This document shows positions 14,062 to 21,044 of a stretch of DNA of 64,000 nt, in pieces. Position numbers and translations under genes: made by a program. The first letter of the stretch is position 1. Each line of letters begins with the position of its first letter. Below the pieces are notes generated by a model. That model saw nothing but the letters and a program-made list of their open reading frames with translations. It made no database searches and had not been told where the DNA came from. The DNA is from Mesorhizobium sp. Root157 (GTDB lineage Bacteria > Pseudomonadota > Alphaproteobacteria > Rhizobiales > Rhizobiaceae), in the NCBI RefSeq assembly GCF_001427385.1, contig NZ_LMGJ01000001.1, positions 283,941-347,940 of the forward strand, in the 5' to 3' direction.

Positions 14062-14514
14062 ATGGCGGATGCAACTGTGGAAACGAGAATGGATGCCCTG
14101 CGGCGACGGCTATTGAAGGCCGTCAAGGTCGATGGCATTGCCACCTACAAAGAGCTATCTGAAGCGCTCAATCAGAACCCTACCTTTGTCCAACAATTCG
14201 TTACGAAGAGATCGCCAAAGCGACTATTTGACGAACAGATTGAAACCATCACCCAAATCCTGGACAGTCGAGAGGCCCCAAAAGCAGAGCCACCCTCGCC
14301 AGACAAAGAGGCGGAAACGCAGTTGCGTTCTGCGCTATTGGCTTTCGGTGTCGATGCCAAATTATTGCCCAGAGCTATTGCCGTGATCAGGAGTGGCTTT
14401 CTGACAGCCGGGGCGTCACAAGAACAAACCCCTCTTGATGATCAACCGCCACCTGCCAGTCGCCCCCATGAATCAGCGCCATCGCAGCGGAAACCTGCGC
14501 CGCATACCTCTTGA
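14062..14514 (+). CDS. HTH protein divergent from the Cro-like gene, probable phage regulator
   Basis: 150 residues. RMDALRRRLLKAVKVDGIAT and YKELSEALNQNPTFVQQFVT form a helix-turn-helix like the opposing gene's; a C-terminal portion (LLAFGVDAKLLPRAIAVIRSG) is helical and the last 35 residues are Pro/Ser/Gln-rich. No peptidase domain typical of LexA/CI is visible, so if it is the repressor, induction would not follow the CI self-cleavage route. Its 3' end overlaps a leftward gene by 128 bases. Confidence 0.6.
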   Translation: MADATVETRMDALRRRLLKAVKVDGIATYKELSEALNQNPTFVQQFVTKRSPKRLFDEQIETITQILDSREAPKAEPPSPDKEAETQLRSALLAFGVDAKLLPRAIAVIRSGFLTAGASQEQTPLDDQPPPASRPHESAPSQRKPAPHTS

Positions 14515-14626
14515 CGGCCATCTTCGGATCGACGGGCGGCCCTGCCCCTGCTGCTTCCCTTAGCCCTGCAACGATTTCATGGTTCCGCGTCTCATATCGC
14601 GGCGTAATCCTGTGCCTGATGCTCAT
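14387..14626 (-). CDS. Hypothetical phage protein (79 aa)
   Basis: 79 residues from ATG 14,626 with GAGGG ribosome site. The C-terminal part, KMAVKRYAAQVSAAMALIHG then GDWQVAVDHQEGFVLV, is well formed and uses coding-like codons. It converges on and overlaps the end of the regulator gene at 14,062-14,514 by 128 bases, so the two transcripts are mutually antisense. Function unknown. Confidence 0.55.
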   Translation of the reverse strand: MSIRHRITPRYETRNHEIVAGLREAAGAGPPVDPKMAVKRYAAQVSAAMALIHGGDWQVAVDHQEGFVLVTPRLSESHS

Positions 14627-14827
14627 TTCGCCCTCGGGTATTCCAAAACCCATACAAGCGGGAATCGTTAACGGCGTCAAGAACAGAACAGGAACAGAGT
14701 TAGCGGCTTGTGAGCAGCGGGGGAAGGCGGTTAGATCGGCTGCGGCCCCTTACCCTCGCCCTGGTTTGATCGCTAGCGCCGGAAGGGAGGGAAAGGGACC
14801 GCAAACAAGGCATATTGGGAGCAGGAA

Positions 14828-15262
14828 ATGATCTCAGAGGCTATTATTGGGGTAAACGCTCTTAACTCCATGCTCGATCTGGCTAAGAGTTTGAAGGGCA
14901 TCAACGATGCTACCGTCAGGAACACGGTGGCTATAGAACTTACCGAAAAAATCATCGCTGCACATGCGGCGCAGGCGGCGTTGATTTCCAAGGTAGCTGA
15001 TCTTGAAAAAGAACTGGTGCGCTTTGAAACATGGGAAGCAGAGAAGCAGCGCTATGACCTGCACGAGATTAAAAAGGGAAGGTTCACCCGCAGGCTGAAG
15101 GAATCTGTGGAGGGTTCCGAGCCGCCGCATCATATATGCGCTCAGTGCTACAATCGAGGCGTCAAGTCGATCTTGCAAAGCAAGGTGTCGGAAGTGGGCC
15201 GCAACACGCTGCTTGTATGCGGTGAGTGCAAGACGGAACTTAACTTGTCGCTTGCCGTCTAG
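14828..15262 (+). CDS. Phage protein with coiled coil and C-terminal zinc ribbon (144 aa)
   Basis: 144 residues. N-terminal helices (LNSMLDLAKSLKGINDATVR) lead into a long coiled coil and a basic segment, then a zinc ribbon with CAQC and CGEC (residues about 106-135). Proteins of this architecture are common in proteobacterial prophages next to the repressor region, without known function. Good GGAG ribosome site; a strong terminator follows at 15,288. Confidence 0.7.
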   Translation: MISEAIIGVNALNSMLDLAKSLKGINDATVRNTVAIELTEKIIAAHAAQAALISKVADLEKELVRFETWEAEKQRYDLHEIKKGRFTRRLKESVEGSEPPHHICAQCYNRGVKSILQSKVSEVGRNTLLVCGECKTELNLSLAV

Positions 15263-15287
15263 AGCCATCGTCAAATCCAGACTTACC

Positions 15288-15312
15288 AGCCCGCCTAGCG
15301 CGGGCTTTTTTA
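15288..15312 (+). terminator. Rho-independent terminator
   Basis: AGCCCGC-CTAGC-GCGGGCT followed by six T residues, 25 bases after the zinc-ribbon gene's stop. It isolates that gene from the operator-controlled promoter at 15,443. Confidence 0.9.
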
Positions 15313-15417
15313 TTGTGGGGAGGGCCAGATTGGTAGGCCGCCCCTCCCCTTTTCATGAACACGCAACCCTTCCGGGTCGTCAGCATGATTCGCACATCGC
15401 GGCGGCGTTGTCAAAAA

Positions 15418-15471
15418 TTTCCTATCACTAGGATTTTTCCTATTGACCGCAGATAGGAAATTCCCTATCGT
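15418..15471 (+). promoter_or_regulatory. Second phage operator cluster with rightward early promoter
   Basis: Half-sites TTTCCTAT (15,418-15,425), TTCCTAT (15,437-15,443), ATAGGAA (15,453-15,459) and TTCCCTAT (15,461-15,468) repeat the motif of the switch region at 13,979-14,039. Promoter TTGACC (15,443-15,448), 17-bp spacer, TATCGT (15,466-15,471) lies within them. It should drive the whole rightward operon from 15,501 to the integrase and be repressed by the same regulator. Confidence 0.7.
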
Positions 15472-15500
15472 GCTCCCATCCAATCGGAAAGGGAACGCAG

Positions 15501-15545
15501 ATGAACGCCGCGCCACAAATCATTCACGCAGGAGTGCAGTCATGA
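15501..15545 (+). CDS. 14-aa leader peptide, translationally coupled to next gene
   Basis: ATG at 15,501 with a strong GGAAAGGG site seven bases upstream encodes 14 residues (MNAAPQIIHAGVQS); its TGA overlaps the next start by four bases (ATGA). Its start is only about 25 bases after the predicted transcription start. It may simply couple ribosomes onto the first operon gene. Confidence 0.45.
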   Translation: MNAAPQIIHAGVQS

Positions 15546-15805
15546 ACACCATGTCTCTCATCCGTGGCGCATCGCTGGCCACCACGTTCCGCGATCTGAC
15601 GAAGACCTTGGATGTCATATCAAAGCCGAGCAAGGCAGACGTGTTCATTTCCGAACGCCGCTATGCAGAGAACGTCGCCCGCCCGATCAAAATCCTGTTC
15701 CGCTCCGAAGCCTACTACTGGGTCAACGAGCGCGAGCTTGAACTGCTCCGCGCCGGTCGCCTTCCCGAAGATTTGGGCCTTGAGCCAGTCGGGGAGAACG
15801 AGTGA
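15542..15805 (+). CDS. Hypothetical phage protein (87 aa)
   Basis: 87 residues. It contains SLATTFRDLTKTLDVIS and then SERRYAENVARPIKILFRSE; ends with a LELLRAGRLPEDLGL segment. ATG at 15,542 has GGAG upstream; a longer in-frame extension would run through the promoter. First substantial gene of the rightward operon; its stop overlaps the next start (TGATG). No family recognised. Confidence 0.6.
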   Translation: MNTMSLIRGASLATTFRDLTKTLDVISKPSKADVFISERRYAENVARPIKILFRSEAYYWVNERELELLRAGRLPEDLGLEPVGENE

Positions 15806-15912
15806 TGGACCGCGCCCTTCACCACGCCGCGAACATCGCAGCCCGTCATCCTTGGATAGTTATCGCCGCATGTCTCGTGTTTGCGGCTGCATATGAGGTG
15901 CCTGGATTATGA
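15805..15912 (+). CDS. 35-aa single-span membrane peptide
   Basis: MDRALHHAANIAARHPWIVI followed by AACLVFAAAYEVPGL: a single hydrophobic segment after a His/Arg-rich start. Overlaps of one base upstream and four bases downstream show it is part of the operon. Function unknown. Confidence 0.5.
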   Translation: MDRALHHAANIAARHPWIVIAACLVFAAAYEVPGL

Positions 15913-16061
15913 CCGCGCACATAGAGCCGGTAGCTGAGCGGGCAAAGCTGGAGCGCTGGCAAAGCGTCCTGATCGCAGCCGGCGTCCATCCCCTCAAAGC
16001 AATTCTGATCATCGCCCTCGTAGCTGGTGATCGGGCAGACGAACGAAAGGAAGCGGCATGA
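15909..16061 (+). CDS. Hypothetical phage peptide (50 aa)
   Basis: 50 residues with a central hydrophobic stretch (AAGVHPLKAILIIALVAG) and charged ends. Four-base overlaps with both neighbours. Function unknown. Confidence 0.5.
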   Translation: MTAHIEPVAERAKLERWQSVLIAAGVHPLKAILIIALVAGDRADERKEAA

Positions 16062-16252
16062 ACGATGCAACTTTCCGTTTTTACCACGACGCTATCGAAG
16101 CCCGCAGGGAAGCGCATTTCGTCATGCGTTCGAAGCTTCCCGGCTGGCGCATCCATGCCCGCGCCGCGCTCCGCAGGGCAATCATCAAATGGCAGGACTA
16201 CGCCAAAGCTAGAAGGCTGCATGATGACCAACTACCTGTATCTGGATATTGA
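16058..16252 (+). CDS. Hypothetical basic phage protein (64 aa)
   Basis: 64 residues, Arg-rich helical (FRFYHDAIEARREAHFVMRS then IHARAALRRAIIKWQDYAKA). Begins in an ATGA overlap and runs 29 bases into the exonuclease gene. Function unknown. Confidence 0.55.
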   Translation: MNDATFRFYHDAIEARREAHFVMRSKLPGWRIHARAALRRAIIKWQDYAKARRLHDDQLPVSGY

Positions 16253-16898
16253 GACGATCCCGACTTCCGATGCTGAAAAGGTCGCGGAAATCGCGGCGTC
16301 GATCACCTGTCCCGGCAATATCTCCAAGCCTGAAAGCATCGCCGCTTGGGAGACAGAGAAGAAGCCGAAGCTAGTCGACGAAGCGGTTGCAAAGACCTCT
16401 TTCTCCGGTGCCTATGGCAAGGTGTGCTGCATCGGCTGGGCGTGGGATAGCTTCGAAGCCTGTTCGACCATCGGCGCGGATGAGCGCGAAGTCATTCAGT
16501 CGGCGTTCGACCGGATCGGCGGCAATCTGGCGCGCGTTCCGATTGTAACGGTTGTCGGTCACTACGTCGCCAATTTCGATCTGCGCTTTCTCATGCAGCG
16601 CGCAATCGTGCTGGGCGTCACCCTGCCCTCATGGTTCCCGCGCGATCCCAAGCCTTGGAGCCGGGAAGTATTCGACACCATGACGGCATGGGCGGGCGCG
16701 AAGGAAAGCATCAGCCTCGACAATCTCTGCAAGGTTCTCGGCATCCCCGGCAAGGACGGCGTTGACGGCTCGATGGTCGCCGGCATGTGGCAGCGCGGAG
16801 AGTTTGACGCGATTGCCTCTTACTGCCGCGACGACGTTGAGCGTGTTCGGAACGTGCATCGCAAGATGCAGGTGGCGTTCGGGGAGTTGGCGGCATGA
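16224..16898 (+). CDS. DEDD-type 3'-5' exonuclease, PolB-exonuclease-related
   Basis: 224 residues. YLYLDIETIPT at the N-terminus supplies the first Asp-Glu pair, VVGHYVANFDLRFLMQRA the second Asp, and ASYCRDDVERVR the YxxxD motif, giving a DEDDy catalytic set. The family is the predicted PolB-like 3'-5' exonuclease group. An ATG one codon upstream is also possible; this one has better spacing from AGAAGG. Directly followed (4-base overlap) by the Rad52-like annealing protein, so it likely works in phage recombination. Confidence 0.82.
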   Translation: MTNYLYLDIETIPTSDAEKVAEIAASITCPGNISKPESIAAWETEKKPKLVDEAVAKTSFSGAYGKVCCIGWAWDSFEACSTIGADEREVIQSAFDRIGGNLARVPIVTVVGHYVANFDLRFLMQRAIVLGVTLPSWFPRDPKPWSREVFDTMTAWAGAKESISLDNLCKVLGIPGKDGVDGSMVAGMWQRGEFDAIASYCRDDVERVRNVHRKMQVAFGELAA

Positions 16899-17626
16899 GC
16901 GACAATCTCGCGCTATGGAACGCAGTCGAACAGACGCCGCCAAGCCAGGTAAAGCCCATCACCGGCAAGGCGTATCAAGGCACGTCTCCAAAGCCGTACT
17001 ACCTTGTCCAGAAGGCGACCGAGACGTTCGGCCCTATCGGCATCGGGTGGGGTTTCTCAATTGTAGACGAGCGGATCGAGGAAGGCGCTGGAGGCGAGCG
17101 GATGAGCATCGCCCGCGTCAAGGTCTGGTTCAATTGGAACGGCGAGCGCGGCGAAGTCGAGCATATCGGTGGCACTTCGTTCTCTGGCATTCGTAGCAGC
17201 GGCAAGCCGTTCACCGACGAGGACGCCCCGAAGAAATCAGTCACCGACGCTCTCATCAAGGCGTTGTCGATGATTGGGTTTGCCGGCGATATTTTCATGG
17301 GCCGATACGATGACAGCAAGTATGTCGCGGACCTGAAAGCCGAAGAACGCGAACAGGCAAAGCCGAAAGCCAGCGCCGCCGAGCAAAAGCGCGGTCTTGA
17401 GGCTATCGAAGCTGATCTGCTCGACTGTCACACCATCGCGGACGTGAACAAGTGCGCCAAGATTTGGGCGTCGATCATGGATCGTGACGGATGGTCCAAG
17501 GACTATCGCGACACGGCCATTCCGAAGTTCGCGACACGGCGCGCGGCGCTGGCGGCTGATGACGAAATTCCCGACTTCCCCGGCGACCGACCGGCGTTAG
17601 CCGGTCACCCAATCATGGCAGGCTGA
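16895..17626 (+). CDS. Rad52-like single-strand annealing protein (putative)
   Basis: 243 residues. The order YYLVQKATETFGPIGIGWGF, ARVKVWFNWNGERGEVEHIG, then KKSVTDALIKALSMIGFAGD resembles the Rad52/Sak fold: helix ending FG..GW, two beta strands, G-rich loop, then K..VTDA.K.AL...G helix. A charged linker (EREQAKPKASAAEQKRG) leads to a C-terminal helical domain. Position between an exonuclease and an SSB-like gene supports a recombinase. Assigned by pattern without a search. Confidence 0.62.
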   Translation: MSDNLALWNAVEQTPPSQVKPITGKAYQGTSPKPYYLVQKATETFGPIGIGWGFSIVDERIEEGAGGERMSIARVKVWFNWNGERGEVEHIGGTSFSGIRSSGKPFTDEDAPKKSVTDALIKALSMIGFAGDIFMGRYDDSKYVADLKAEEREQAKPKASAAEQKRGLEAIEADLLDCHTIADVNKCAKIWASIMDRDGWSKDYRDTAIPKFATRRAALAADDEIPDFPGDRPALAGHPIMAG

Positions 17627-17627
17627 C

Positions 17628-17912
17628 ATGGCTTACGAGCAAAAAGACAATTCCGGCACCCTGTTCAAGAATGACAGGCGCGAGAAGGACAGTCACCCTC
17701 ACGCCACCGGCACGGCGCTGATCGACGGCGTTGAATATTGGGTGAGCGCGTGGACCAAGGAAGGCCAGAAAGGCCGCTTCCAGTCCCTCGCTTTCAAGCG
17801 GAAAGAGCAGAGGCAGGAACAGAAGCCTCGCCAGCAATCCTACGCAGAACAGAGTGGCGGCACCTACGGCCATCAGCCTGCCGATCTCGACAATGACGAG
17901 GTGCCGTTCTGA
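17628..17912 (+). CDS. SSB-like phage protein (94 aa)
   Basis: 94 residues. GTLFKNDRREKDSHPHATGT then ALIDGVEYWVSAWTKEG and FQSLAFKRK, followed by a Gln-rich tail and DLDNDEVPF. The acidic tip ending in PF is what SSB proteins use to recruit partners, and the beta-rich body could be a small OB fold. It stands between the annealing protein and NinB. Probable ssDNA-binding accessory protein; unproven. Confidence 0.6.
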   Translation: MAYEQKDNSGTLFKNDRREKDSHPHATGTALIDGVEYWVSAWTKEGQKGRFQSLAFKRKEQRQEQKPRQQSYAEQSGGTYGHQPADLDNDEVPF

Positions 17913-18346
17913 TGGAAAAGCAACGCTATATCCTCATCAGCGATCAGGTACGCCAGAACGCCATGCGTGCCGTCCACATCGCCCCTGTCGGTTATGCCGT
18001 AACAGTATCGCCAGCAACGCGCAGCCTCGATCAGAACGCCAAGTTTCACGCGATCTGTTCCGATCTGTCCAAGTCGCAAATGAAGTGGGCCGGCAAGCGC
18101 CGTTCGCTGGAAGAATGGAAAGTGCTGCTCATCAGCGCTCATGCCGTCGCCACCAATAGCAAGGGCGAAGTTATCCCCGGCCTCGAAGGCGAGTTCGTCG
18201 CAATCCGCGAAAGCAGCGCCCGTATGACAGTAGGACGCGCCGCCAGCCTTATCACCTATGCGCTGGCGTTCTGCGACACGAACGGCATCGAACTGACCGA
18301 GACGGCCAAGGGCGGATTCCTCGATCTGGAACGGAGGGTCGCATGA
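17912..18346 (+). CDS. ninB: NinB-family recombination protein
   Basis: 144 residues. PVGYAVTVSPATRSLDQNAK then KFHAICSDLSKSQMKWAGKR and SLEEWKVLLISAHA are the NinB (Orf) signatures: R(S/T)L.QNAK...W..L.D...Q..W.G....E.WK. Orf/NinB in lambda replaces RecFOR, loading recombination proteins onto SSB-coated DNA. Its overlaps with both neighbours place it in the recombination operon. Confidence 0.88.
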   Translation: MEKQRYILISDQVRQNAMRAVHIAPVGYAVTVSPATRSLDQNAKFHAICSDLSKSQMKWAGKRRSLEEWKVLLISAHAVATNSKGEVIPGLEGEFVAIRESSARMTVGRAASLITYALAFCDTNGIELTETAKGGFLDLERRVA

Positions 18347-18510
18347 ATGCCGACGGTGGAGCCAAGACGACAGAACTCGCGGCCATTTTCGGAGTCTCAT
18401 ACCCGACAATCAAGGACATCACGAAGATGCGCAGTTGGCTGCACCTTCCGCCAGTCCGCATGTCGAAAGCGCGAATTGAAGAAATCGTTAACTATGCGAG
18501 GGCGGCATGA
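18343..18510 (+). CDS. Small HTH phage protein (55 aa)
   Basis: 55 residues, KTTELAAIFGVSYPTIKDIT then SWLHLPPVRMSKARIEEIVN. The first part is a MerR/excisionase-like helix-turn-helix (LA..FGVS..TIK). Four-base overlaps with NinB and the next gene. Could be a DNA-binding accessory; target unknown. Confidence 0.6.
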   Translation: MNADGGAKTTELAAIFGVSYPTIKDITKMRSWLHLPPVRMSKARIEEIVNYARAA

Positions 18511-18710
18511 CACTTTCCCGCATAATTGCAGACGTGGTGTGGTTTTGGCAGCGCCGTCACAACCCGATGTGTGCCCTGCCGGAATGGCGCGAAGGGAATG
18601 AAATCGAACGGCGTGGCCATCGCACCGGTTGCACGCAGGCAGTCGGTCGCGCCCGCAAAGCCAAGCGCCAGGCTGTCCACGCGGCCCTTGGCCGGAAGGC
18701 GGTGCAGTGA
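18507..18710 (+). CDS. Hypothetical basic phage protein (67 aa)
   Basis: 67 residues, Arg-rich, with ADVVWFWQRRHNPMCALPEW near the N-terminus. Four-base overlap with the gene before and TGATG overlap with the HNH gene after. Function unknown. Confidence 0.5.
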   Translation: MTLSRIIADVVWFWQRRHNPMCALPEWREGNEIERRGHRTGCTQAVGRARKAKRQAVHAALGRKAVQ

Positions 18711-19123
18711 TGGCCCGCACCGTCGACGAGTGGATCGGCAAGACCGACGATCAGCGCGCACCACCTCGCATCCGTCAGCGCATATTCGATGACTGCGGCG
18801 GCAAGTGTCATATCTGCGGCGTCGTCATCATCGGCAAGAAATGGGCGCTGGATCACGTTACGGCACTCGTAAACGGCGGCGAGAACAGGCAGGCCAATCT
18901 CAAGCCAGTCCACATCACCTGTCATGCGGTCAAAACGGCTTCTGATGTGGCCGAGAAGGCCAAGGTCGCGGCCATTCGCGGCAAGCACATCGGCGCTGTC
19001 CGTCCCTCATCCTCGCTATCGACCCGCGACAGGCCGAAGCCTCCCAAGACCCTCACGAAACCAATGCCGCCCCGCGTCAAAGACGTGTTTGGCCGGCGTA
19101 TCATCCCCGAGGCAAGATCATGA
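18710..19123 (+). CDS. HNH endonuclease, phage-encoded
   Basis: 137 residues. HNH core: FDDCGGKCHICG (zinc Cys pair), KKWALDHVTALVNGGENRQA (D-H metal-binding pair and the Asn), NLKPVHITCH (second zinc pair and final His). The tail is basic and Pro-rich. HNH enzymes in phages act in packaging or as homing nucleases. Here it lies in the early recombination operon and away from the terminase, so the role is open. Confidence 0.85.
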   Translation: MARTVDEWIGKTDDQRAPPRIRQRIFDDCGGKCHICGVVIIGKKWALDHVTALVNGGENRQANLKPVHITCHAVKTASDVAEKAKVAAIRGKHIGAVRPSSSLSTRDRPKPPKTLTKPMPPRVKDVFGRRIIPEARS

Positions 19124-19368
19124 CCACACTGGACCCGCGCGCCCTCGAAGCCGGCGCACCTACGGCTATGGGAGGCGGTAGGATGAAGCTGCTAGGCGGT
19201 CGCCCTATGAAGCTTATGGGCTTTGCGTTCACCGACATAGTAGTCGGGAAACCCGTTTTCTATTGGCAGGACACTCTTGGCCGAGACTGGCTTGCTCACG
19301 GCGCTTGGTCGATATTCCGAGTGCCTGCTGGTCGCTCCATACTGGATGGAGGGCGGGATGGTGAGTGA
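19120..19368 (+). CDS. Hypothetical phage protein (82 aa)
   Basis: 82 residues with a Gly/Leu-rich start and FYWQDTLGRDWLAHGAWSIF in the middle. Coupled by ATGA overlap to the HNH gene. No family recognised. Confidence 0.5.
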   Translation: MTTLDPRALEAGAPTAMGGGRMKLLGGRPMKLMGFAFTDIVVGKPVFYWQDTLGRDWLAHGAWSIFRVPAGRSILDGGRDGE

Positions 19369-19525
19369 GAAAAGGCCAGATCAACTCAAGGAAATACCCG
19401 GCGAACTCGAATGGTTCGAGGGTGAGTTGCGAGAAGTCCTAGATGCGTCCCGCTACGGATGGTGGCGTTTCCACAAGCATTATGATCGCGATGGCTACTG
19501 CGATAATCCAGCAAGGGGATATTGA
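19358..19525 (+). CDS. Hypothetical acidic phage protein (55 aa)
   Basis: 55 residues, LKEIPGELEWFEGELREVLD then a Trp/Tyr/His-rich end. The ATG at 19,358 has GGAGG upstream and overlaps the previous gene by 11 bases. Function unknown. Confidence 0.5.
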   Translation: MVSEKRPDQLKEIPGELEWFEGELREVLDASRYGWWRFHKHYDRDGYCDNPARGY

Positions 19526-19527
19526 CC

Positions 19528-20169
19528 ATGACCGAACCCCTCACCCTTGCGCAGCGGTTGCGCGAACATGCCATTCGTTGTGATGACAATGCTTCGTCTG
19601 GCTGCAATGTCGAATTTGTAGAGCCGATGAAGGCTTGGGACGACTTCGCCATAGATTTCCGAATTGCCGCCACCCGCATCGAAGCCGACGCCGCCTTCAT
19701 CGAAGTCGACGCCGCCTTCATCGCCTCTCTCCGCGCTGACAACAAGGCGCTGACGGACGAGCGACGTGAAATCCTAGATCGCTCGATGATGATGTTTGAC
19801 GCCAAGAACTATTGGCGGGACCGCGCCACCGCCGCCGAGGCCAAGCTGGCTAAGGTGGAGGCGCGAGTGCGGACCGGCGATGCGGCGGCGCACATCGTTG
19901 CAGAGTTCGCCGCGCTGGTCCCTCTCTCCGAAACAATTCCAGCTACCGTCACAGGTCGGTCGCTCATCGAATGGTTCAAAGCAGCACTAGACGAGCGTGA
20001 CGTTCTCGGGCCCGACCGGGACCGCCTCTCTGCCGAACTGGCAGAAGCGCGGAAGGAGCGGGACCGCTACAGGGCCGGCTTACAGACGCTCGCTACCAGC
20101 TTCTACAAAGAGGACCAGCATCAGGACTACGCCAAGCACGTCCTCGCCAGCAAGGAGGCCAGCCGATGA
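19528..20169 (+). CDS. Coiled-coil phage protein (213 aa)
   Basis: 213 residues starting at the ATG at 19,528 (AAGGGG site; a TTG two codons upstream would overlap the previous stop). LTLAQRLREHAIRCDDNASS at the N-terminus and a long heptad helix follow, with an internal duplicated phrase (ADAAFIEVDAAFI). C-terminal helix ERDRYRAGLQTLATSFY. Helical proteins of this type with unknown function are frequent in alphaproteobacterial prophage early operons. Confidence 0.55.
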   Translation: MTEPLTLAQRLREHAIRCDDNASSGCNVEFVEPMKAWDDFAIDFRIAATRIEADAAFIEVDAAFIASLRADNKALTDERREILDRSMMMFDAKNYWRDRATAAEAKLAKVEARVRTGDAAAHIVAEFAALVPLSETIPATVTGRSLIEWFKAALDERDVLGPDRDRLSAELAEARKERDRYRAGLQTLATSFYKEDQHQDYAKHVLASKEASR

Positions 20170-20495
20170 GCGCGACCGCGAGAATACTGGACGTTATGTG
20201 CGCCGCCAACGGCCATAAGAACCTCCCCGTCATCGTGGGCAAGGATCGCTACCTTGTAGAGCTGGCTCTGCTTCGCCTTGTACAGACGAGCGGCTACCGC
20301 ATCCTTGGCCCTGATGAACTGGACCCGGTGACGGTAGAACGGTGCGCGGCGATTGCCGACAAGCGAGCCAGGATAGCCGCGACTGTATCGCACGAAGCGG
20401 CGGTTGCTCTGCTCGTTGTCCTGCCCGGAGCCATCCGCGCACTCTCCCCGGAGGCTCCCCAGCCGGAAGCCAAGGAGGCCCGCGATGCTGAGTGA
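20166..20495 (+). CDS. Hypothetical phage protein (109 aa)
   Basis: 109 residues, mixed alpha/beta start (RILDVMCAANGHKNLPVIVG) and Ala-rich helical middle. Four-base overlap with the upstream gene. Function unknown. Confidence 0.5.
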   Translation: MSATARILDVMCAANGHKNLPVIVGKDRYLVELALLRLVQTSGYRILGPDELDPVTVERCAAIADKRARIAATVSHEAAVALLVVLPGAIRALSPEAPQPEAKEARDAE

Positions 20496-20697
20496 ACCCG
20501 GCAAAAACCCATCTCTGGTCAGATTCCTACAGGCGTGGGCAAGCAACCCTATCCCGGCACATATCCTGTCGGCAGGCGCGGATATCATGGAAATGGACGA
20601 ATATGAGCCGGAACGCCGCGTCCATCAGATCGTTCAAAAGTGCGTCATCCTTTGGATCGAGGAAGCAGGCCGTTCAGCGCTTGAGGATCAGCGATGA
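20485..20697 (+). CDS. Hypothetical phage protein (70 aa)
   Basis: 70 residues, NPSLVRFLQAWASNPIPAHI then VHQIVQKCVILWIEEAGRSA. Start at 20,485 follows AAGGAGG-like sequence and overlaps the previous gene by 11 bases. Four-base overlap with the excisionase-like gene. Function unknown. Confidence 0.5.
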   Translation: MLSEPGKNPSLVRFLQAWASNPIPAHILSAGADIMEMDEYEPERRVHQIVQKCVILWIEEAGRSALEDQR

Positions 20698-21044
20698 GCA
20701 GGGCGCTCGCACTCGATTTCATCACACCGGAAGAACTGGCATCGAAAACCGGCTGGTCGCCCCGGCGCGTCCGCGAAATCGCGAGGGGGCTTGGCGCTTG
20801 CCGGATTATGGGCAATCGTATGGTGCTCACCGATGATGACGTTGCCGCAATTCTGGAAGCAAGCAGGCCATGCCCCTCAAAATCTATCGCAGAGGCGAAA
20901 TCTGGCACTACAGCGGCACCGTTGCCAAGAGGCGATTTCGCGGAACTACAGGAACTTCTGACAAAGAGGAAGCGCTCCGCTTCACCTCAGAATTTGAAGC
21001 CCGTCAGCGAGCAGGTAATCTCTATGGCCCGGAAGCGGTCCTAA
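20694..21044 (+). CDS. Excisionase-like HTH protein
   Basis: 116 residues; the first 60 are a MerR-type winged helix (ITPEELASKTGWSPRRVREI, then LTDDDVAAILEA), the form taken by phage excisionases and small DNA-binding subunits. Its frame continues 175 bases into the integrase gene, and that part has no independent protein-like character. Next to the integrase it most likely controls recombination direction. Confidence 0.65.
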   Translation: MSRALALDFITPEELASKTGWSPRRVREIARGLGACRIMGNRMVLTDDDVAAILEASRPCPSKSIAEAKSGTTAAPLPRGDFAELQELLTKRKRSASPQNLKPVSEQVISMARKRS

